Positions 57,615-64,000 of a DNA stretch of 64,000 nucleotides are shown piece by piece. Under the pieces are notes generated by a model. It was not told the origin of the DNA and made no database searches. It worked only from the letters and a program-made list of their open reading frames with translations. The DNA is from Kordiimonas lipolytica. Its GTDB lineage: Bacteria; Pseudomonadota; Alphaproteobacteria; Sphingomonadales; Kordiimonadaceae. The number at the start of each line of letters is the position of its first letter. The stretch's first letter is position 1. A program made the position numbers and the translations under genes. Location of the stretch: NCBI RefSeq assembly GCF_001550065.1, contig NZ_LRUB01000011.1, positions 124,001 through 188,000 of the forward strand, written 5' to 3'.

Positions 57615-57706
57615 GACTTCCCCCCCCCTGACCAGTGACAATTGAACATTAAAACTGCCCCCTGAGTTTGCAGGAGGCTCAAACTTCTGACTATTAGGAG
57701 GCGTTA
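57615..57706. other. short junction region before copA
   Basis: Contains a C-homopolymer (CCCCCCCC about 57619), then GTGACAATTGAACATTAAAACTGCCCCC, which looks like an insertion-sequence end, and the AGGAGG ribosome site of copA. No gene seen. Confidence 0.35.
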
Positions 57707-59401
57707 ATGAGTAAAGACCGGGATACGACTCTCTCGAAACGGCAATTTGTTAAGGGGGTTGCTGCAACTGTGACAGCTGTCGCCGCCACTGGCTTTTTCA
57801 GCAACGTTTCATGGGCAAAAAACAGCACGCAGGAACTGACAGGAAAAGAGTTTCATATTGAAATTACACCTCAACCAGTGAATTTTACCGGGAAGCCTAG
57901 TATTGCTACAGTAGCAAACGGCACCCTCCCCGGACCGATTTTGAGAGTTAAAGAAGGGGACATGGTTACAATTCATGTCACCAACAAGCTAAGTGAAATG
58001 ACAACAATCCATTGGCACGGGATCATTCTTGACGCTGAAATGGACGGCGTACCCGGTATTAGCTTTCCCGGCATTGAACCGGGTGAGACGTTTGTACACA
58101 AATTCAAAGTGGTACAAAATGGCACATATTGGTATCACGCGCACACACTGCACGAGCAAACAGGCCTATATGGTGCGTTGATAGTCGAGCCACGGATACC
58201 ATCCGAGAATGAGCACGTTGATCGTGACTATCCAGTCATTCTCAGTGACTGGACCGACGAAGAGCCGATTGATGTCTATTTGAAATTGAAAAAAATGGGG
58301 GGATACTACAACTACCAGCGGCAAACTGTAGGCGATTTCGTTGATGACATTGCTCAGGTGGGCTTAAGTAAAGCCCTTTCTAAACGTAGTATTTGGAACA
58401 AAACACGTATGAGTCCAACGGATTTCAGCGATATATCGGCCGCTACCTATACATATTTGATGAATGGTCACTCGCCCAACGGTAACTGGACTGGTACCGC
58501 AAAAAAAGGAGAACGTATTCGCTTACGCTTTATAGGTGCTGGTACGGCAACTTATTTCGATGTCCGCATACCGGGATTAAAGCTCACTGTCGTTTCAACC
58601 GATGGTCAGCGCATTTTTCCCGTTGTTGTTGACGAATTTAGAATTGGCGCTGGCGAAACCTATGATGTGATTGTCACAATTCCTGATGATAACGCCTATA
58701 CAATTTTTGCTCAGTCAATGGATCGTTCCGGCTATGCGCGCGGTACCCTATCGCCGAAGCCAGGCCTAGAAGCAGATGTGCCATCACTGGATGATCCTGT
58801 GCTTTTAGAACCGATAGACATGATGGGTAGTATGGCCCAAAAGGGTTCCATGGCAAGCATGGCCATGAAAGCGCCAAAGCGCAAGGTCAATCATGCACGG
58901 ACCGAGTACGGCGCTGCTGTGGACATGCGGATCAATTATCCTCGTGTGAATTTGGATGACCCCGGACCAGGGCTGCGCAACAATGGCCGCAGAGTTCTAA
59001 CATATGCTGACATGAAAAGTGTTGATCAGCCGGAAGATACGAGACAGCCAAGTCGCGAAATTGAGCTGCATTTAACTGGTAACATGGAGCGCTTTATCTG
59101 GTCGATTGACGGTCTAAAACTAAACGAAGCCAAACCGTTACATTTTCCGTTGGGAGAGCGCATTCGCGTAATCCTCCATAATGACAGCACGATGGCCCAT
59201 CCAATGCATTTGCACGGAATGTGGTCTGATCTGGAAGCGCCGGACGGCACATTTCAAGTTCGGAAACACACCATTTCCGTTCAGCCCGCGCAAAGCGTCA
59301 GCATGCTTGTAACGGTAGATGCAGAGGGCCGCTGGGCCTTTCATTGTCATCTATTGTACCATATGGCAGCCGGTATGTTTCGTGAAGTCGTGGTAGCGTG
59401 A
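57707..59401 (+). CDS. copA: copper-resistance multicopper oxidase CopA
   Basis: 564 residues exported by the Tat pathway (SKRQFVKGVAATVTAVAATG, RQF type signal). Copper sites: IHWHG (about 102), YWYHAHT, HPMHLHG and HCHLLYHMAAGM near the C-terminus carry the ten His and one Cys of T1-T3 centres. A Met-rich insert (MMGSMAQKGSMASMAMKAP) is the PcoA/CopA-type copper-binding loop. Oxidises Cu(I) or binds copper in the periplasm. AGGAGG ribosome site. Notably more AT-rich than the left part of the window, a mark of transfer. Confidence 0.96.
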   Translation: MSKDRDTTLSKRQFVKGVAATVTAVAATGFFSNVSWAKNSTQELTGKEFHIEITPQPVNFTGKPSIATVANGTLPGPILRVKEGDMVTIHVTNKLSEMTTIHWHGIILDAEMDGVPGISFPGIEPGETFVHKFKVVQNGTYWYHAHTLHEQTGLYGALIVEPRIPSENEHVDRDYPVILSDWTDEEPIDVYLKLKKMGGYYNYQRQTVGDFVDDIAQVGLSKALSKRSIWNKTRMSPTDFSDISAATYTYLMNGHSPNGNWTGTAKKGERIRLRFIGAGTATYFDVRIPGLKLTVVSTDGQRIFPVVVDEFRIGAGETYDVIVTIPDDNAYTIFAQSMDRSGYARGTLSPKPGLEADVPSLDDPVLLEPIDMMGSMAQKGSMASMAMKAPKRKVNHARTEYGAAVDMRINYPRVNLDDPGPGLRNNGRRVLTYADMKSVDQPEDTRQPSREIELHLTGNMERFIWSIDGLKLNEAKPLHFPLGERIRVILHNDSTMAHPMHLHGMWSDLEAPDGTFQVRKHTISVQPAQSVSMLVTVDAEGRWAFHCHLLYHMAAGMFREVVVA

Positions 59402-60303
59402 AAAGGCAAAGGAAACGGATTATGTCTCATACAAAATTTAAAAAAATAGCTATCCTCCCAGCTGCTATATTTCTATTTTCTGAACCTTCTTTGTTGGCGC
59501 AGGAAATGCCGATGCCACAAGTAGAAGCAACAATGAACAAAGAAGCCAAAGACAAGCCTTCCATGCAAGGAGGGAAAATACCCCCTGACGCTCGCGACCC
59601 AAATGCCAATTCCGGAGGGTATGAATACCGCCACATGGATGGCTGGGAAGACACCGACATGATTTCTGTTAGTAAAGTTATTTTTGATCAGTTTGAATAT
59701 CGGAACAATGGTGACAGCGACGTTCTTCGCTGGGATGTGCAGGGTTGGCGGGGTACTGATTACAGTAAATTTTGGTTCAAGTTTGAAGGGGTCGACGAGT
59801 TATCCTCTAATAATGGGGAGATGGAGCTTCAAACACTTTACAGTCGAGCCGTATCGCCATTCTGGGATTTTCAGGTAGGTGCTCGTTATGACGTAGCATA
59901 TGGTACGGGGTCATCTGGTGACAGAGCATTTGCGGTAATTGGCTTGCAAGGGTTGGCACCCTATTGGTTTGAGTTGGAGCCTGCGATTTTTTTGAGTGAT
60001 GGGGGTGATATTTCAGGGCGCGTCGTGGCCACATACGATCTATTGTTTTCGCAGCGACTAATTTTGCAGTCGCGCTTTGAGACAAATTTTTCCTTAAGCG
60101 AAGCGAGAAAATATGATGTTGGGAAAGGTATCAATGACATTCAGTTGGGGCTGCGGATGCGTTACGAAATTCGCCGAGAGTTTGCACCTTATGTAGGACT
60201 TGAGTGGAATCGGAAACTAGGTAGTACAGCGAAAATTCTTCGTGACGACGGTGTCGATCCAAGTTCATTGTCTTTTGTTACCGGCCTTCGGCTTTGGTTT
60301 TAG
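59398..60303 (+). CDS. copB: copper-resistance outer-membrane protein CopB
   Basis: 301 residues; GTG at 59398 overlaps copA's stop, or ATG 59422 (GGAAACGG upstream) as the likelier start. Signal peptide then a Met-rich region (EMPMPQVEATMN), the YEYRHMDGWEDTDMISVSKVIFDQFEYR block and a C-terminal beta-barrel (LGLRMRYEIRREFAPYVGLEWNRKLG). Standard copAB pair of the PcoAB type. Later copC/copD and a CopRS regulator are not in the window. AT-rich as copA. Confidence 0.93.
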   Translation: MKRQRKRIMSHTKFKKIAILPAAIFLFSEPSLLAQEMPMPQVEATMNKEAKDKPSMQGGKIPPDARDPNANSGGYEYRHMDGWEDTDMISVSKVIFDQFEYRNNGDSDVLRWDVQGWRGTDYSKFWFKFEGVDELSSNNGEMELQTLYSRAVSPFWDFQVGARYDVAYGTGSSGDRAFAVIGLQGLAPYWFELEPAIFLSDGGDISGRVVATYDLLFSQRLILQSRFETNFSLSEARKYDVGKGINDIQLGLRMRYEIRREFAPYVGLEWNRKLGSTAKILRDDGVDPSSLSFVTGLRLWF

Positions 60304-60457
60304 AGACAATTAAAGCAACACGCTTTTTTACCTCCGACATGTTAATTGGGCGACGTGATACTATCATCTGTTATTACATGCCTCAACCTGGGGGAAGTCT
60401 CGGCGACACACTTCCTTACGATCAAGTCTGAACTTATGTAAATAATAGGATCGTGAA

Positions 60458-60910
60458 TTGTTAGTTTCGATAGCCATTTCTGTCGCACTCTTCGTCGCCA
60501 CAGCCTATCTGCATGTGATGTCTCTGGGATTCTGCTCGGGACGCATGGCGTCCGTTCCGTTGCGACCACATACCCGCGTGCTTTCCATCGTGAGTTTGTT
60601 GTTTCTCACCCATCTGTTTCAGATCGCGCTATTCGCAGGCGGTTTCTGGATTGCCGAGGCACAGCTTGGTATAGGTGGCTTCGAGGGGTCGGCAACGGCA
60701 AACCTGCTTGACTACTTCTATTTCTCGACCGTCATGTACACATCGCTTGGAATCGGAGACATCGTCCCAACCGGGCATCTGCGGTTTCTCGCTGGTGTCG
60801 AGGCCCTCAACGGGCTCTTGCTGATTGCCTGGTCAGCATCCTTCCTGTTTGCAACGATGAATCGTCTATGGGACTGGCAACCCTGCGTCGAGCCCGAAGA
60901 CAAGGAGTGA
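60458..60910 (+). CDS. two-TM ion-channel-family protein with an unusual filter
   Basis: 150 residues; TTG start with AGGA upstream. Hydrophobic segments about 1-20, 43-68 and 105-130. Between the last two lies a K-channel-like pore region FSTVMYTSLGIGDIVPTG, where TxxTVGYGD would be in a K channel. SLGIGD replaces TVGYGD, so ion selectivity is unclear. A K-type 'ion_trans_2' relative. Confidence 0.7.
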   Translation: MLVSIAISVALFVATAYLHVMSLGFCSGRMASVPLRPHTRVLSIVSLLFLTHLFQIALFAGGFWIAEAQLGIGGFEGSATANLLDYFYFSTVMYTSLGIGDIVPTGHLRFLAGVEALNGLLLIAWSASFLFATMNRLWDWQPCVEPEDKE

Positions 60911-61157
60911 GACATCCATGTTTTGGTTCCGCCAATCAGGGGCCTTGAACGCAAGAATGCCGAATAAGAGGGCGACTGGGATTTACTTCACGCTGGATCA
61001 GAGGGGCTTCGATTGCCCAAGCGTCCTGTATCGTCCGCAGGGGCAGATGGTGGATATGCGCGTAGGAACCCGCCAACGGCGAAGCCCAGCGTAAAACCGA
61101 TGATCATTGTAATTCCCGCGCGTCGCTCATCGTGACTATTTAGTGTGACATGATCCG
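60911..61157. other. degraded spacer, no confident gene
   Basis: About 247 bases between the channel and permease genes. Short frames on both strands look like fragments of membrane-protein coding sequence (on the minus strand FTLGFAVGGFLRAY, then a break, then ALLFGILAFKAP in another frame), so it may be a decayed gene. I call none. Confidence 0.35.
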
Positions 61158-62486
61158 TCAACTGCGGGCAGAGTCATTTTGCGGCGCAAGCCAACGCGAT
61201 AGGTAGGCTCGTTCGAACAGAAAGACGCTGATGATCGCAATAACTGCATAAACAACGATAGAAGGATCGCTTTGCAGTTTCAGAGCAGTGAAGGCGACCA
61301 GAACGATCGCATCGAACCCGAGCGCCGCAAGAAGCACGACACCTGACGCACCGATTTCAGTCCGGCGGAAACGCCAGACACCCCATTGCACTGCCATGTC
61401 CATGGTCAAGTAGAAGAACGCACCCAACGACGCTATACGACTCAGATCTAAGAACACGGCCAGAAAAGATGCGATCACCACCGTATAGACCAGCGTATGC
61501 CGCTGGATCGGTCCGGACATGCCGAAATGGCTGTGCGGGATCATCTTCATATCCGTCAACATGGCCAGCATTCGCGAGACGGCAAAGACACTGGCCAGAA
61601 CCGCAGACGCGGTTGCGACGACCGCCAGCAGAACCGTCAGCAGGAATCCGACCTGCCCCAAGGCTGGTTTTGCTGCTTCGGCCAACGAATAGTCCTTGGC
61701 GGCGATGATCTGGTCGATGGTGAGGCTTGATCCCACTCCGAATGCGACGAGCAGATAGACGACAACACACAATACAATGGAAATCATGATCGCGCGACCG
61801 ACATTGCGGTTGGGGTCGGTAATCTCGGCACCGCTGTTGGTAATTGTTGTGAATCCCTTGAACGCGAGAACGGCAAGCGCGACCGAGGCGACGAAACCCG
61901 TTGCACCAAAATTGCCGGCACTCTGGGAGGAGGCGGCGAAACTGAACCCGCTAGACCACAAGGCCGCGATCCCGAAAAGCGCTATGCCGCCGATCTTGAT
62001 CGCGGCCATAACGATCGAAAAGAGACCGATTGACCTGTTGCCCGCAATGTTTACAAGATATGCAAAGAGGATCACACCAACGGAGAGGATGGGTACAAGC
62101 GGCCCTCCTCCAATATTGAAAGGGCGCAGGAGGTATGTGGCAAAGGTCCGGGCGACGAGGCTTTCGGCGATGACCATGCTGAGCGCCATCAGAAGAGCCG
62201 CTCCCGCCGCAACGGCGCCTGGACCGTAACACTTTTGCAAAATCATTCCGATGCCCCCTGCCGATGGCCAGGAATTTGACATCTTGATGTAGCTATAGGA
62301 ACTGAACCCGGTGACGATTGCACCGATAAAGAAGGCGATTGGAAAGAGCGGCCCGGCAAGCTCAGCAATCTGCCCGGTCAAAGCAAATATCCCCGCACCG
62401 ATCATGACCCCGGTCCCCATCGCAACCGCCCCGCCGAGCGTAATTGAGTTCTTTTTGTAGCTGTTGCTGCCGTGGTCGTGGTTCAT
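61158..62486 (-). CDS. APC-superfamily amino-acid permease
   Basis: About 442 residues from ATG 62486 (GAGGAA six bases upstream; an upstream in-frame ATG at 62618 would add 44 residues lying in spacer). Twelve hydrophobic helices; the first contains GTGVMIGAGIFALTGQIAELAGP, the APC substrate motif (GxG in helix 1). Transports an amino acid or polyamine; substrate not decided. Composition more GC-rich than copAB, so a different origin for this part of the cargo is likely. Confidence 0.87.
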   Translation of the reverse strand: MNHDHGSNSYKKNSITLGGAVAMGTGVMIGAGIFALTGQIAELAGPLFPIAFFIGAIVTGFSSYSYIKMSNSWPSAGGIGMILQKCYGPGAVAAGAALLMALSMVIAESLVARTFATYLLRPFNIGGGPLVPILSVGVILFAYLVNIAGNRSIGLFSIVMAAIKIGGIALFGIAALWSSGFSFAASSQSAGNFGATGFVASVALAVLAFKGFTTITNSGAEITDPNRNVGRAIMISIVLCVVVYLLVAFGVGSSLTIDQIIAAKDYSLAEAAKPALGQVGFLLTVLLAVVATASAVLASVFAVSRMLAMLTDMKMIPHSHFGMSGPIQRHTLVYTVVIASFLAVFLDLSRIASLGAFFYLTMDMAVQWGVWRFRRTEIGASGVVLLAALGFDAIVLVAFTALKLQSDPSIVVYAVIAIISVFLFERAYLSRWLAPQNDSARS

Positions 62487-63022
62487 TGGGTTCCTCGTCA
62501 TTCTCATTGCTCGACTCGGGTATCGCCGATATATATTGCTTCGATTGTCAAGATAGTTATCGCAGCCGTCAAGGCAAGGTTTGATCAACGCGCTTGTTGC
62601 AATATGTCTTTCGGTCACCAGCGAAAGTTATGGGTGCATAAGTTTCTCTTTTGTTTGCGCAGCTTGTTTGCGTTTCATGGTGCCGGGGGACCGAACCATC
62701 TTCCCTGATGGCGAATGACGCATATATTCCTGAAAGCCTCTTGACCTTATGGCTAGCGTACTCTGCATCGATTTCAATGACATCCTTGAACAGCATGTAG
62801 GGTCAGGGCTAAAACAGGATCAAGGGCAAAGGTTGTGTCTGACAGAAACAAAGCAGCCAATGATCCTGTGAACGTGGCAGCGCCAATTTTTCTGCTGAGC
62901 ATCTAAAACTCCGGTTGCGAATAAAATTCGAAATATCCTCGCATATGGAGTAAGCCCCAGTACAAGCGAATTGATGCCTGTAAGGCAAAGTAGTGTGTCG
63001 ATGGCAAACAGTATATCAGTCG
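62487..63022. other. 536-bp region without a confident gene, signal-peptide frame inside
   Basis: Between tnpA's stop and the permease start. On the minus strand a 42-residue frame (62774-62902) starts after a fair GGAG and looks like a signal peptide (MLSRKIGAATFTGSLAALFL), but it stops early and a different frame (LFKDVIEIDAEYASHKVKRL) continues, as if a secreted-protein gene were broken by a shift. A GTG-start frame at 62820-63026 overlaps the tnpA stop. Typical Tn3 38-bp terminal repeat not found. Confidence 0.4.
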
Positions 63023-64000
63023 TCACGTTAGTACTTTGAAGTCCAAATCGAGCCGCTTGGACATATCGAGATCAAATATGCCATAAGGATTTATGTGCCC
63101 ATAGATCAGCGGAGTAATGGCACGCCGATCCTCTGTCGTTAACGTTCGGCTCCATGAGGGGTCTGCGAGCACCCGTTGCATCATCAGCGTGTTTACATAG
63201 ACCAGACAAATTTGCAGCAGGTGCAGCGAGAGCACGGACAATTCCTGTTCTTCCAGCCGGTTTGTTGCCACCTCACCGCCTTTCCCGAAGAAAATGAAGG
63301 AGTTTGCGCTGTTCCAGTTTTCTACCACGTTTAGGCCTTCGTGAATTTCCCTCCTGAGTTCCTCAGACCCCAGATATCTGGCCAAAAAGATGGTTTTGAT
63401 GGCTTTGCCAAGCTCGGTGAGCGCCTTGTATGTGGGATGCTGGACGTTCGAGCGTGTAAATCGCCGGAGAATGGCCTCTGGATCCGCGGTACCCAGCTTC
63501 ATGGCCGCCGCAAACTTTACGATTTCATCATATTGCTGTTCGATAAGGCGCCAATCAATAGGGCGTGTGAGGATCGGTTCCAAGTTGCCATAATTTTGGC
63601 GCTTACCTGGATCTGGCAGATAGAGCTTCTGACGACTGATGGCTTTAAGCCGCGGCAGCAGGTCAAACCCGAGCATATGACAGAAGGCGAACGCCACTTC
63701 GCTTTGCCCGTGGCTATCCACATATTGACGATCAACATCCATATCGGTGCAGTGCTTGAGAACGCCTTCAATCATCGAGGCAACTTCGGAAGAGGAACAC
63801 CGCTTGAGTTGAGAGTAGATGCAAGTCGATTTCTTTTCGACATGCCAATAGATCATGACCCCGCGACCACCATAGCGGATATGCCATTCTGTCATGAGAT
63901 TCTGATCCCAGGCACCGAACTTCTTGGAATCCGACGCGCATGACGTCGTGCCTTCGCCCCAGATCTCCGGGTTTCGTACGGCAAATACCGCGTTCGCTAT
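63023..64000 (-). CDS. tnpA: Tn3-family transposase TnpA, C-terminal part (N-terminus outside window)
   Basis: Frame open to the right edge (about 325 codons seen of ~1000). Catalytic residues of the DDE domain: Asp in [12 protein letters not shown] (just before the internal Met at 63895), Asp in [14 protein letters not shown], Glu in [36 protein letters not shown] and LPRLKAI are also typical. No stop or frameshift seen. With TnpS/TnpT-like genes 6.5 kb away it suggests a Tn4651-subgroup transposon. Confidence 0.92.
   Translation of the reverse strand: MANAVFAVRNPEIWGEGTTSCASDSKKFGAWDQNLMTEWHIRYGGRGVMIYWHVEKKSTCIYSQLKRCSSSEVASMIEGVLKHCTDMDVDRQYVDSHGQSEVAFAFCHMLGFDLLPRLKAISRQKLYLPDPGKRQNYGNLEPILTRPIDWRLIEQQYDEIVKFAAAMKLGTADPEAILRRFTRSNVQHPTYKALTELGKAIKTIFLARYLGSEELRREIHEGLNVVENWNSANSFIFFGKGGEVATNRLEEQELSVLSLHLLQICLVYVNTLMMQRVLADPSWSRTLTTEDRRAITPLIYGHINPYGIFDLDMSKRLDLDFKVLT

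Overview
The window looks like chromosomal DNA of a flagellated, Gram-negative alphaproteobacterium. It encodes a CckA-type hybrid histidine kinase directly behind a flagellar export cluster, a eukaryote-like NADP isocitrate dehydrogenase, TrmFO, and a set of alphaproteobacterial LexA boxes (GAAC-N7-GAAC). Three stand-alone periplasmic solute-binding proteins and two secreted or membrane M28 peptidases fit a marine heterotroph, possibly of the Kordiimonadales or a related order. That placement is a guess from gene style, not from a search.

Layout. 1-6600: partial alpha/beta hydrolase, prfC, and a small cluster of a GCS2-type carboxylate-amine ligase, a zinc deacylase-like protein, a VOC protein and an SMP-30-like lactonase. 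6607-14057: flagellar genes in two divergent operons (fliP, fliO and an FlhB-tail-like gene leftward; flgB-flgC-fliE-fliQ-fliR-flhB rightward), followed by cckA. 14100-26800: recA, a solute-binding protein, alaS, a cNMP-gated-type potassium channel, a second solute-binding protein, icd, a LOG-family protein, a LysM protein and psd-pssA. 26900-34200: a SPOR lipoprotein, an unexplained terminator-bounded transcript, a small LexA-controlled membrane protein, ppx/gppA-rlmE, guaB, an RsmB-like methylase and a TPR protein. 34200-54170: PAS_5 protein, M28 peptidases, trmFO, uvrA, GFA protein, CorC-like protein, ssb, uracil-DNA glycosylase-like protein, patatin, a REP/BIME-like element, acyl-CoA dehydrogenase and thiolase.

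From about 54,800 to the right edge the sequence changes character. A GH18 chitinase is cut off after its C-terminal part. Then come a KfrA/TnpT-like coiled-coil protein divergent from a TnpS-like tyrosine recombinase, an IS5-family transposase relic, AT-rich copper-resistance genes copA-copB, a two-TM ion channel, an APC permease and the 3' end of a Tn3-family transposase that keeps its D-D-E residues. This reads as a Tn4651-type transposon or island with copper cargo, and it runs off the window.

The thread that ties the window together is the SOS response. Seven perfect or near-perfect LexA boxes lie before recA, uvrA, ssb, a GFA-family gene, a 61-residue membrane protein, and (as a tandem pair) at the island boundary. 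The 61-residue protein is the best candidate for something undescribed. Its promoter (TTGACG-N17-TAAAAG) is sandwiched between two LexA boxes and its gene has a very strong ribosome site, a layout expected of a tightly held SOS effector such as a division inhibitor.
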